DNA of 8,507 nucleotides, taken from positions 1 through 8,507 of the forward strand of contig PEXO01000174.1 of the NCBI GenBank assembly GCA_002779045.1, in the 5' to 3' direction. This stretch comes from Elusimicrobia bacterium CG08_land_8_20_14_0_20_59_10. GTDB lineage: Bacteria > Elusimicrobiota > Elusimicrobia > Elusimicrobiales > UBA9959. Of this stretch, positions 1 to 4,857 are shown in pieces (position 1 is the first letter of the stretch; each line of letters begins with the position of its first letter). Made by a program: the position numbers and the translations under genes. The notes below the pieces were generated by a model. That model ran no database searches. It saw only the letters and a list, made by a program, of their open reading frames with translations, and was not told the origin of the DNA.

Positions 1-261
1 CACCACGTCCGTCTTTTTCTTTTTCACATAGTCCACCAGCAGTCCCTGGAAGGAGTCCACCTTGATGTTCTTCCTGCCCTTCAGCGCGGTCTTGAGCATG
101 GCCACGCGCTCCTCCACGGTGAACATGTGTTTTTTGGCGCTATGCGCGAAAACGCTTACGATAACGCGGTCGAATATCTTCGACGCGCGCCCGATGATGT
201 CCAGGTGGCCGAAAGTGACCGGGTCGAAACTGCCGGGATAAACCGCCGTTCTCATTTTCAT
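1..261 (-). CDS. coaD: Phosphopantetheine adenylyltransferase (CoaD), 5' part only
   Basis: Only the first 87 codons are present; the gene runs off the left edge. CoaD transfers AMP from ATP to 4'-phosphopantetheine, the penultimate step of coenzyme A synthesis, in the cytosol. The N-terminus reads YPGSFDPVTFGHLDII at residues 8-23. This is the nucleotidyltransferase signature with the catalytic His of the TxGH motif at residue 19. FTVEERVAML further on is also typical of the family. I start at ATG 261; an in-frame ATG at 255 (MRTAVYPG) is equally possible and gives a more family-like N-terminus. There is no Shine-Dalgarno, and a TATAAT box lies 9 nt upstream of 261, so the message should have almost no leader. 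It is divergent from the WG-repeat gene. The identification is firm; only the exact start is uncertain. Confidence 0.95.
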   Translation of the reverse strand, partial: MKMRTAVYPGSFDPVTFGHLDIIGRASKIFDRVIVSVFAHSAKKHMFTVEERVAMLKTALKGRKNIKVDSFQGLLVDYVKKKKTDVV

Positions 262-270
262 ATTAGCTGA

Positions 271-276
271 ATTATA
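271..276 (-). promoter_or_regulatory. -10 box of coaD
   Basis: On the minus strand these bases read TATAAT, a perfect sigma70-type -10 box. The predicted start of transcription is about position 264, only about 3 nt before ATG 261. I see no convincing -35 hexamer at 16-18 bp. Confidence 0.5.
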
Positions 277-310
277 CTAATTTCGCCGGATGCCCCCTCT
301 CCCGTAAATG

Positions 311-319
311 TGGTATTAT
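311..319 (+). promoter_or_regulatory. Extended -10 promoter of the WG-repeat gene
   Basis: The bases read TGG followed by TATTAT, an extended -10 element (TGn-TATnAT), which can act without a good -35 box; none is visible. The last base of the -10 lies 7 nt before the A of ATG 326. Transcription should therefore start on the start codon itself, giving a leaderless mRNA. Confidence 0.5.
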
Positions 320-325
320 TTTCTT

Positions 326-1288
326 ATGAAACGTCTATGCCTGCTGACACTGCTGACCTGCTGCGCCCCCGCCCTGGGCCAGGAACTCATCCCGTACGCC
401 AACGGCAAGGCCTGGGGTTTCGCGGAGCCGGGCGGGAAAGTAATAATACGCCCCGCCTACTCTTACGCGGAACCTTTCAGCGAAGGCCTGGCGCTGGTGC
501 GCACCGGGGTTTTCTACAGCTTTATAGATACGGCCGGCAAGCGGGCCGCCGCGGGGCGCTACCAGGATGCCGGTTCTTTCAGCGAAGGCTGCGCGCCCGT
601 GAAGAAGAAGGGGAACTGGGGCTGCGTGGATAAGAACGGGAAACCGGCCATCCCTTTCGAATACGAGGCGCTGCTTCCTTTCCGCGAGGGGGCCGCTCCG
701 GCAAAAAAAGACGGCCGCTGGGGCCTCGTTTCCCGTGCCTCCGGTGAATTCAAAGGCGGCAGGTTCGACGAGGTATACCAGGCGGGCGAAGGCGCGGCGC
801 GCACGCGGCTGGGCGGCAAATACGGCTACATCGACCTGTCCGGTAAAGAGATACTGCCGCCGGTCTACACAGAGGCTTTTCCTTTCAGCGGCGGCTTCGC
901 GGCGGCCAGGCTCGGAGAGAAATACGGCTTTATAGAGCGCAAGACCCTGGGCTTCAAGGAAAAGCCCTACCTTATGATAGGCCCTTACAGCGACGGGCTG
1001 GCGCATGCGCAGTCGCTCGCCGCCGAAGGGCGCTGCGGCTATATAGACGCGCAGGGCGAAGAAGTGCTCCCCTTCATTTTCACCATGTGCGCCTCTTTCG
1101 ACGAGGGCCTGGCGCCGGTTTTAAAAACCCTTAACGGCGCCTGGGGGTACATAGACAAGACCGGCGCGGAAGTGATCGATTTCAAATACACCCAGGCCGG
1201 GAACTTCAGGAACGGCATAGCCCGGGTGGCAATAAAGAACTACTTCTTTTACATAGACCGCAAGGGCTTCGAGTACAGGAAGAAGTAA
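326..1288 (+). CDS. Secreted WG-repeat (KWG Leptospira-type) protein
   Basis: A 320-aa protein made almost entirely of about nine WG repeats of roughly 30-37 residues. Each begins with a WG/YG/CG pair followed by F/YID..G, then a variable stretch, and ends in a F.EG.A.V-like segment. Clear repeat starts include WGCVDKNGK, YGYIDLSGK, YGFIE, CGYIDAQGE and WGYIDKTGAE; the last repeat is degenerate (FFYIDRKG). The N-terminus (MKRLCLLTLLTCCAPALGQ) is a typical Sec signal peptide, with likely cleavage near ALG-Q, so the mature protein is periplasmic or outside. A cysteine pair at residues 12-13 is not a good lipobox. ATG 326 is preferred over an in-frame ATG at 308. The later start gives a clean signal peptide, while the upstream ATG precedes the -10 element. 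WG repeats are taken to be beta-rich binding modules, but no specific function can be assigned. It appears monocistronic. Confidence 0.88.
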   Translation: MKRLCLLTLLTCCAPALGQELIPYANGKAWGFAEPGGKVIIRPAYSYAEPFSEGLALVRTGVFYSFIDTAGKRAAAGRYQDAGSFSEGCAPVKKKGNWGCVDKNGKPAIPFEYEALLPFREGAAPAKKDGRWGLVSRASGEFKGGRFDEVYQAGEGAARTRLGGKYGYIDLSGKEILPPVYTEAFPFSGGFAAARLGEKYGFIERKTLGFKEKPYLMIGPYSDGLAHAQSLAAEGRCGYIDAQGEEVLPFIFTMCASFDEGLAPVLKTLNGAWGYIDKTGAEVIDFKYTQAGNFRNGIARVAIKNYFFYIDRKGFEYRKK

Positions 1289-1303
1289 CCCCGTTTTTCC
1301 CTT

Positions 1304-1351
1304 AAAAAATAAAGAGCCCGCGGAAACCCGTTTATAAGGGACCGCGGACTC
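1304..1351 (-). ncRNA. Predicted short hairpin RNA A ending in an intrinsic terminator
   Basis: Read on the minus strand, the predicted RNA starts at about 1351, directly on the 5' arm of a hairpin. GAGTCCGCGG (1351-1342) pairs with CCGCGGGCTC (1323-1314) over 10 bp including one G-U pair. Inside is a 3-bp CCC/GGG helix capped by TTATAAAC. The stem is followed immediately by TTTATTTTTT (1313-1304), an intrinsic terminator. Promoter plus terminator leave room for an RNA of only about 48 nt with no coding content. It could be a standalone small RNA, or the hairpin could simply be a terminator with a fortuitous promoter before it. The second conserved copy argues against chance. Confidence 0.5.
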
Positions 1352-1357
1352 GTTGAT

Positions 1358-1385
1358 AGTATAGCAGAGCCTTCTTAGTTGTCAA
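1358..1385 (-). promoter_or_regulatory. Strong sigma70-type promoter of unit A
   Basis: On the minus strand: TTGACA (1385-1380, perfect -35), 16-bp spacer, TATACT (1363-1358, 5 of 6), with TGC just before the -10 forming an extended -10. This is the best promoter match in the window, yet no gene follows on its strand before the WG gene's 3' end, only the hairpin. Confidence 0.7.
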
Positions 1386-1408
1386 GACCCCGGATCCGCC
1401 GTCAGCTC

Positions 1409-1448
1409 AGGCCGCTCCAGGAACTCCTGCGGCCTTTTTTCTTTTTTT
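1409..1448 (+). terminator. Plus-strand intrinsic terminator
   Basis: AGGCCG (1409-1414) pairs with CGGCCT (1430-1435), with an inner CAGG/CCTG helix and an AACT loop. It is followed by T-rich sequence from 1435 to 1448 interrupted by one C. It most likely ends transcription from the WG-repeat gene, whose stop is 120 nt upstream. If so, that transcript runs antisense across the whole of unit A. Confidence 0.75.
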
Positions 1449-1497
1449 CACGGAGGGAACGGGAAGCGTTCCGGGCACTGAAGAGTATAAAATGGAA

Positions 1498-1535
1498 GGG
1501 TCCGCAAGACGCCCGTTTATAAGGGCCGCGGACCC
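1498..1535 (-). ncRNA. Predicted short hairpin RNA B
   Basis: This is the second copy of the hairpin. On the minus strand GGGTCCGC (1535-1528) pairs perfectly with GCGGACCC (1505-1498), with an inner CCC/GGG helix and the same TTATAAAC loop. Relative to copy A, the second base pair of the stem has changed from A-U to G-C and the fourth from G-U to A-U, so pairing is kept. The downstream tract (TTCCATTTTAT) is a weaker terminator, so longer transcripts may form. It could equally act as terminator of the kinase/HEAT operon that ends at 1590. Confidence 0.45.
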
Positions 1536-1541
1536 GTTAAT

Positions 1542-1569
1542 AGTCTAGCAGAAATATTTTTATTGTCAA
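1542..1569 (-). promoter_or_regulatory. Sigma70-type promoter of unit B
   Basis: On the minus strand: TTGACA (1569-1564), 16-bp spacer, TAGACT (1547-1542, 4 of 6), with TGC immediately before the -10. The spacing and flanks are identical to unit A. The -10 is weaker than that of unit A. Confidence 0.6.
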
Positions 1570-1589
1570 GACCCGTTTTTTTCCCGGCT

Positions 1590-2153
1590 TCAATCGCACC
1601 AGTTCATGTCCGGAGCTTTGAACAACCGCGGGCAGGGGCCGGTGTATGCCGCGGCCGCCGCCCTCGCCTCCGGAGTGTTTATGGCGCGCAGGGCCTTGCG
1701 AGCGCGCCAGTCCATGGCCTCGCCGGTAAAAGCCCACTGCACACGCTTGGGCACGCTCAGCCCGGAAATGCCTTCCAGGCCGGCCAGCGCCCCGCGCCGG
1801 CTTTCCGGCTCGGAGCTTCTGAGCAGGCGCACAAGCTCCGGCACGGCGGGAAGGGCTTCCGGCCCTATGCGCCCCAGCGCGGAACCGGCCAGCTTGCGGG
1901 TGACCGGGTCCGGGTCGCGCAGCGCCGCCGTAAGCGAATTTACCAGCGCGGCCCGCCCGGCGGCGTCCAGCCGGCCAGGCCTGTCCGAGCCGGGAAAGCG
2001 CTTCTGAAATGTTTTAGAGACCAGCGAGGACTCCAGCATCCTGCGCGCGGTATCGCCGAAGCCGGAGATGAACATGAAAAGTACTATAAGGACGACCACC
2101 GCGACAAGTATACTGACAACCCCCGAACCGCGGCGCACGTGCAGACCATTCAT
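1590..2153 (-). CDS. Membrane-anchored HEAT-repeat protein
   Basis: A 187-aa protein of unknown role. A single hydrophobic segment at residues 11-31 (VVSILVAVVVLIVLFMF) after a short basic N-terminus predicts a membrane anchor. Residues about 66-130 contain two HEAT-like helical pairs, such as LRDPDPVTRKLAGSALGRIG and the following LVRLLRSSEPESRRGAL. These are the usual DxDxxVRxxAxxALG type of protein-interaction repeat. The C-terminus is Ala-rich and ends in a segment with two cysteines. The start at ATG 2153 is supported by AAGGAG 7 nt upstream. That Shine-Dalgarno overlaps the stop codon of the kinase gene, giving an 11-nt gap and probable translational coupling. No enzyme motif is visible. 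The HEAT assignment rests on pattern only and covers too few repeats to say what it binds. Confidence 0.8.
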   Translation of the reverse strand: MNGLHVRRGSGVVSILVAVVVLIVLFMFISGFGDTARRMLESSLVSKTFQKRFPGSDRPGRLDAAGRAALVNSLTAALRDPDPVTRKLAGSALGRIGPEALPAVPELVRLLRSSEPESRRGALAGLEGISGLSVPKRVQWAFTGEAMDWRARKALRAINTPEARAAAAAYTGPCPRLFKAPDMNWCD

Positions 2154-2164
2154 AGCTCAGCTCC

Positions 2165-3082
2165 TTAACAGATGACGTTGACCGCTCCCGGCAGCATCTC
2201 GAAGACCGCAGGCAGCATGCCGTCGGCCTCGCCGTCGATGTTAAGGCAGACCGTCGCGTCCGAATCCGCCCTGAGACAGCTTATCCGCCGCAGTGAAATA
2301 CCCGGCTCGCTCAGATGCGTACCGCGGTACAGGCGGGGAAAATTCTTCCACAGCCTCAGGCGGCTCATATCGGAGACCAGCACCAGGTCGAATTTCCCGT
2401 CGTCCTCCCGGGCGGCAGGCGCCACCAGCATGCCGCCGCCCATCGAGGAAGTGTTGGCCACCACGCCCATATGGTAGCGCCCGGACAGGTCCGCTCCGTC
2501 GGCCTGCAGCTTCAGCTCTTTAGCCCGCGCTGTAAGAAGCATCCAGCCGGAGGAGACCGCGTACGAGAGAGTCCCCCCGAAGAATTTTCCCATGCGGTGT
2601 ATATGGTGCGCTACGTCGCCGGCCAGCCCGAAGGCGGCCATGTTGATAAAGTGGCGCCGGCGCGGCTTTCCGTCCAGCCCCTGATAACTTATCCGCCCGA
2701 CATCCACCGCGCGCCGGCGTCCCGCGGCTATCAGCTTCACGAGCTCAACCGCGCCGCGGGGATAGCGCAGATGGCGGGCGAGGTCGCAGCCCGAACCGGC
2801 CGGCCAGGCGGCAAGCGCCGCCGCGCGCCGCAGTTCCGGCGCAGCCCCCATCACGCCCTCCAGGACTTCGCTGAAAGTGCCGTCGCCGCCCACGGCCACC
2901 AGGCGCTGTGCGCCGTCTTCAAGCGCCCCGCGCGCGAGCTCCGCGGCATGGCCGCGCCGCTGCGTGCGCAGGCAGACGGCTCCCGGCAGAGCGGCGAGCG
3001 CGGCGGCCCCGCAGGAATTCCACACGGAGCCGGCGCGCCCGCTGCCCGCCGCAGGGTTAAGTATGAAAACCGCAGGGATCAT
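2165..3082 (-). CDS. Diacylglycerol kinase catalytic-domain (DagK/YegS-type) lipid kinase
   Basis: A 305-aa soluble kinase of the DAGK catalytic family, which phosphorylates a lipid hydroxyl with ATP; family members act on diacylglycerol, sphingosine or related lipids at the inner membrane face. Visible motifs are NPAAGSGRAG at 9-18, the nucleotide-binding VGGDGTFSEVLEGV at 64-77 (GGDGT is the family signature), GSGCDLARHL at 96-105 (usually GTGNDFAR), FGLAGDV at 151-157, DDGKFDLVLV at 227-236 and NIDGE at 281-285. Length is normal for the family. The GTGND to GSGCD change is conservative at Thr/Ser but puts Cys in place of the common Asn, so the exact substrate is open. The start is ATG 3082, with AGGA 5 nt upstream. 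It is first in an operon with the HEAT-repeat gene. I see no clear promoter in the 38 nt between the upstream terminator hairpin and the gene. Confidence 0.9.
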   Translation of the reverse strand: MIPAVFILNPAAGSGRAGSVWNSCGAAALAALPGAVCLRTQRRGHAAELARGALEDGAQRLVAVGGDGTFSEVLEGVMGAAPELRRAAALAAWPAGSGCDLARHLRYPRGAVELVKLIAAGRRRAVDVGRISYQGLDGKPRRRHFINMAAFGLAGDVAHHIHRMGKFFGGTLSYAVSSGWMLLTARAKELKLQADGADLSGRYHMGVVANTSSMGGGMLVAPAAREDDGKFDLVLVSDMSRLRLWKNFPRLYRGTHLSEPGISLRRISCLRADSDATVCLNIDGEADGMLPAVFEMLPGAVNVIC

Positions 3083-3120
3083 CGCTTTCCTGTTCTGCCT
3101 GACCGTGTCCGCGAATGTGC

Positions 3121-3167
3121 GCCAAAAGAGAGGCGGCGCTTCGGAGCTTCCACCCCTGGCGCCGCCT
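3121..3167 (-). terminator. Intrinsic terminator after the 24-aa gene
   Basis: AGGCGGCGC (3131-3139) and GCGCCGCCT (3159-3167) form a 9-bp GC stem with a loop of 19 nt. On the minus strand it is followed by CTCTTTT. It lies 20 nt past the stop of the lysine-rich peptide and before the lipid kinase gene. The T-tract is short, so partial readthrough into the kinase is plausible. Confidence 0.55.
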
Positions 3168-3186
3168 TCGTTACTAACGTCGGAAA

Positions 3187-3261
3187 CTATTTCCGCTTCG
3201 CTTTTTTCGCCGTTTTCTTCTTGGCGACTTTCTTTACAGCTTTCTTTTTAGCTTTTGCCAT
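3187..3261 (-). CDS. 24-residue lysine-rich basic peptide
   Basis: This ORF is below usual gene-calling cut-offs but well supported by its signals. The protein starts MAKAKKKAVKK and ends KKAKRK. Thirteen of 24 residues are Lys and one is Arg; the rest are mainly Ala and Val, with no acidic residue. The composition resembles the Lys/Ala-rich tails of bacterial histone H1-like proteins, so nucleic-acid binding is a reasonable guess but only an inference. AAGGAG lies 11 nt before the ATG. A promoter (3301-3329), a palindromic leader (3278-3293) and a terminator hairpin (3121-3167) bracket the gene as a monocistronic unit. AAA/AAG codons make it much less GC-rich than its neighbours. The main doubt is whether so short a basic ORF is really translated. 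Confidence 0.65.
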   Translation of the reverse strand: MAKAKKKAVKKVAKKKTAKKAKRK

Positions 3262-3277
3262 TTTGTTTTTATCTCCT

Positions 3278-3293
3278 TGCTCATTAATGAGCA
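3278..3293. promoter_or_regulatory. 16-bp perfect palindrome at the predicted transcription start
   Basis: TGCTCATTAATGAGCA is a perfect inverted repeat lying between the -10 box and the Shine-Dalgarno of the 24-aa gene. It begins at the predicted +1 (about 3294). As DNA it could be an operator for a dimeric repressor. As RNA it would form a 5'-terminal hairpin (TGCTCA/TGAGCA, TTAA loop) of the kind that stabilises an mRNA. Confidence 0.55.
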
Positions 3294-3300
3294 TTGTTTG

Positions 3301-3329
3301 ATTGTATATCATGTCAAAAAAGAATGCAA
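3301..3329 (-). promoter_or_regulatory. Promoter of the 24-aa gene
   Basis: On the minus strand: TTGCAT (3329-3324), 17-bp spacer, TACAAT (3306-3301, 5 of 6). An overlapping alternative is the extended -10 TGA-TATACA at 3311-3303. The region is AT-rich in contrast to its surroundings. The -35 matches the consensus poorly. Confidence 0.55.
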
Positions 3330-3358
3330 TAACTTTTTTTTAAAAAAACCGGTACGCG

Positions 3359-3449
3359 CGGATCTCTCAGCGTCAAACATCCGCATGGTCCGGGCGGGGC
3401 CGGCCATGCGCCCGCGCCGTAATAATCACGGGCGGAGAGCGGGTTTTTT
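3359..3449 (+). other. Hairpin-rich intergenic segment with a plus-strand terminator-like end
   Basis: Between the two small lysine-rich genes I find no convincing ORF. Several nested inverted repeats are present. CGCATGG/CCATGCG (3382-3388/3404-3410) encloses a CCGG/CCGG helix. CCCGC/GCGGG (3411-3415/3439-3443) has an inner CCGT/ACGG helix and is followed by TTTTTT (3444-3449). CTCTC (3364-3368) can pair with GAGAG (3435-3439) to close them into a branched fold. The T-tract gives plus-strand polarity. A weak -10 (TATCAT, 3307-3312) lies upstream. It may be a small RNA or simply GC-rich noise. Confidence 0.3.
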
Positions 3450-3487
3450 ACGTCGGAGGGGACTGAAATGATATTTCCCGGCCGCGC

Positions 3488-3525
3488 AAAAAAAATCCCC
3501 CCGCCGGTTTCCCTGCGGGGGGATT
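3488..3525 (-). terminator. Intrinsic terminator of the 78-aa gene
   Basis: AATCCCCCCGC (3494-3504) pairs perfectly with GCGGGGGGATT (3515-3525), an 11-bp stem with a 10-nt loop. On the minus strand it is followed by a run of T (3495-3488). It lies 19 nt past the stop of the 78-aa gene, a textbook position. Confidence 0.9.
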
Positions 3526-3544
3526 CGTCAAGCAAAAAGAAATA

Positions 3545-3781
3545 TTATTTCTTTTTCTTGCCGGAATTCTTCATGATGGCGCGGGAGATGTTCCCTTTCT
3601 TATCGATGAAGTAGAGATAACCCTTTTCCTTCTTCAGGCCGGCCTTCACTACTTTCTTGGCCTTCCCGCCTTTCTTCTTGCCGCGGGCCATGACAGCGCA
3701 GGAGATGTCTCCGGCCTTGTCGATGAAATAAAGGAAACCCTTTTCCCGTTTAAGTCCTACTTTCTGTATCATTTCTGCCAT
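3545..3781 (-). CDS. 78-residue lysine-rich protein with a tandem LYFIDK repeat
   Basis: I do not know a function for this protein. It is two copies of one unit: residues 7-37 and 46-76 align without gaps at an offset of 39. Each has GLK, EKG, an aromatic residue, LYFIDK, a G, IS, A and M, followed by a Lys/Gly-rich linker (GKKKGGKAKK after copy 1, GKKKK at the C-terminus). The core looks like a short beta hairpin with basic tails. There is no signal peptide or membrane segment, so it should be cytosolic, and its charge suggests binding to nucleic acid or ribosomes (inference). The FIDKxG core loosely resembles the YIDKxG of WG repeats, probably by convergence. ATG 3781 has GGAGG 9 nt upstream. 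Its promoter and terminator are clear, so it is monocistronic and probably well expressed. Confidence 0.85.
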   Translation of the reverse strand: MAEMIQKVGLKREKGFLYFIDKAGDISCAVMARGKKKGGKAKKVVKAGLKKEKGYLYFIDKKGNISRAIMKNSGKKKK

Positions 3782-3833
3782 TTTATGCTTCCTCCGTTAT
3801 GCTTCCCCCCGCTTCTCGCCGGGGCAGAATTTA

Positions 3834-3878
3834 ATCCCCGACGGGGATGTTGACTAAATATTACACTATCCCGACGGG
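3834..3878. promoter_or_regulatory. Two CCCGACGGG palindromes flanking the predicted transcription start
   Basis: CCCGACGGG occurs at 3870-3878, inside the spacer of the 78-aa gene's promoter. It occurs again at 3837-3845, inside the larger perfect palindrome ATCCCCGACGGGGAT (3834-3848) in the leader. The copies are exactly 33 bp apart, about three helical turns, one on either side of the -10 box and predicted start. This is the geometry of paired operators; alternatively the leader copy acts as an mRNA hairpin. Confidence 0.4.
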
Positions 3879-3886
3879 TAATGCAA
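3858..3886 (-). promoter_or_regulatory. Promoter of the 78-aa gene
   Basis: On the minus strand: TTGCAT (3886-3881), 17-bp spacer, TAATAT (3863-3858). The same TTGCAT-17 layout stands before the 24-aa gene, suggesting shared control. The predicted leader of about 70 nt contains a palindrome and a CCCCG/CGGGG hairpin before the Shine-Dalgarno. Confidence 0.5.
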
Positions 3887-3921
3887 GAGTTTTGTCGGCG
3901 CCGGGTCAGGACGGCCGGGAA

Positions 3922-4857
3922 TTATTTTTGCGGCGGCGCCGGCTGCGCGGCTGCCGGCTCCGGCAGGTGCGCGCCGAAGAACTCCGACACCCTGCCGCGG
4001 TACACTTCTCCGCCCACCTCGGCGCACTTAGCGTGCGAGGCCCCGGCTATTACCCACATCTGCTTTTTCTCCGACGGACACATACCAAAAAGCTCCCTGG
4101 CCTCGCCCAGCGGCACCAGGTCGTCGTTGTCGCCGTTTATGAACAGCGCGGGCATACGCACCCTGCCGATGTTATAAAGCGGGCTATAAGGCTCAGGATC
4201 GGTCTTCAGCTTGCGGCGCACGAAGAAGAGCGTCAGGGCCACCAGCGGGAAATACGGCGTCTTCAGCCTGTGCCAGCTCCAGTTGGCCACCACCCTCTCA
4301 TAGGATAGGAAGGTATTCTCGGCGATCAGGCAGAGCAGTTCGGGATACTTGGCGGCGGCGAAGATGGCCACGGAGCCGCCCATCGAGGTACCGAAAACCC
4401 CTACCGACTCCGCGGCCTCCGGGCGGTTGACCTTGAGAAAATTATACGCCGCGTCGAAATCGCGCGTCTCCAGGTAGCCGACGCTTGAGCCCGCCCCTTT
4501 GCTTTCGCCCGAGGCGCGGAAATCGAAATAGAAAAGGTTAAAGCCCTGCTCCGCCATGAAATACGTATCGCGCAGCATCTCCCCGCGGTTGGAGCCCCAG
4601 CCGTGGCAGAAGATTATAGTGCGGCCCGACCCTTCGCCGGGAGCGGGGATGAACCAGCCGCGCAGCCACACGCCGTCGGCGGTGGCGAACTCCACCGTTT
4701 CGTAGGCCAGGCTGTACTGCTCGGGCGAAAAGACCACGGGGTTCTTGCGCGCGGGACGTATGATATTGGTGGTCTTGGAATAGGACGAGTAAACGGCAAG
4801 CGCCGAGATGGCGCAGACGGCGAAGATCACCCAGTTGAGGAGTTCGGCTTTATTCAT
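3922..4857 (-). CDS. Membrane-anchored alpha/beta hydrolase
   Basis: A 311-aa serine hydrolase of the alpha/beta fold (S33-aminopeptidase/YqkD/BEM46-like group). An N-terminal hydrophobic helix at residues 7-23 anchors it, probably with the catalytic domain outside. The oxyanion motif HGWGSN is at 85-90 and the nucleophile elbow GTSMGG at 156-161 with Ser158. GDNDDLVP at 242-249 carries the acid, most likely Asp245, and SHAKC has the catalytic His275. RASGESKG at 114-121 is also typical of this group. The tail is Pro/Ala-rich and low in complexity. The triad is complete, so it should be active; the substrate (ester, peptide or amide) cannot be told. Its ATG overlaps the dapB stop codon by 4 nt (ATGA), so translation should be coupled. 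No clear terminator follows; the 78-aa gene's promoter begins about 36 nt past the stop. Confidence 0.9.
   Translation of the reverse strand: MNKAELLNWVIFAVCAISALAVYSSYSKTTNIIRPARKNPVVFSPEQYSLAYETVEFATADGVWLRGWFIPAPGEGSGRTIIFCHGWGSNRGEMLRDTYFMAEQGFNLFYFDFRASGESKGAGSSVGYLETRDFDAAYNFLKVNRPEAAESVGVFGTSMGGSVAIFAAAKYPELLCLIAENTFLSYERVVANWSWHRLKTPYFPLVALTLFFVRRKLKTDPEPYSPLYNIGRVRMPALFINGDNDDLVPLGEARELFGMCPSEKKQMWVIAGASHAKCAEVGGEVYRGRVSEFFGAHLPEPAAAQPAPPQK

Larger units (their letters stand above)
1304..1573 (-). repeat. Two direct copies of a promoter-hairpin unit (unit A 1304-1389, unit B 1498-1573)
   Basis: Most of the 301-bp gene-free stretch between the convergent WG and HEAT-repeat genes is two imperfect copies of a unit of about 80 bp, both on the minus strand. 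In order, each has GGGTC, TTGACA, a 16-nt spacer ending in CTGC, a -10 hexamer, AT(C/T)AAC, and a hairpin with an identical TTATAAAC loop closed by CCC/GGG. The spacer interiors have diverged, while the promoter boxes, the outer stem and the loop are kept. Unit B begins within about 20 nt of the HEAT gene's stop. The 108 bp between the copies holds a plus-strand terminator and a small inverted repeat (GGAACG/CGTTCC, 1456-1472). I see no ORF here that looks real. Confidence 0.75.

Noticed and set aside
335..1006. Minus-strand ORF opposite the WG-repeat gene
   Set aside because: It only mirrors the codon-position bias of the repeat protein and has no start signals.
2315..3301. Long plus-strand ORF (328 codons) across the lipid kinase gene
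   Set aside because: It is antisense to a clear DAGK-family gene, lacks a Shine-Dalgarno, and its product is low-complexity Arg/Ala/Pro-rich sequence ending in a reversed copy of the 24-aa gene. It is a by-product of high GC.
3381..3450. Possible tRNA in the hairpin-rich segment
   Set aside because: The hairpins do not fit a cloverleaf, and there is no T-loop motif (GTTCRANNC) or acceptor stem.
3314..3535. 73-codon minus-strand ORF between the two small lysine-rich genes
   Set aside because: Its start lies beyond the strong terminator of the 78-aa gene without a promoter, it has no Shine-Dalgarno, and it crosses the promoter of the 24-aa gene.
3469..3545. Plus-strand ATG at 3469 with a good GGAGG-like sequence upstream
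   Set aside because: The reading frame runs through the terminator hairpin and then antisense through the 78-aa gene, giving low-complexity Phe/Lys sequence. The Shine-Dalgarno match looks fortuitous.
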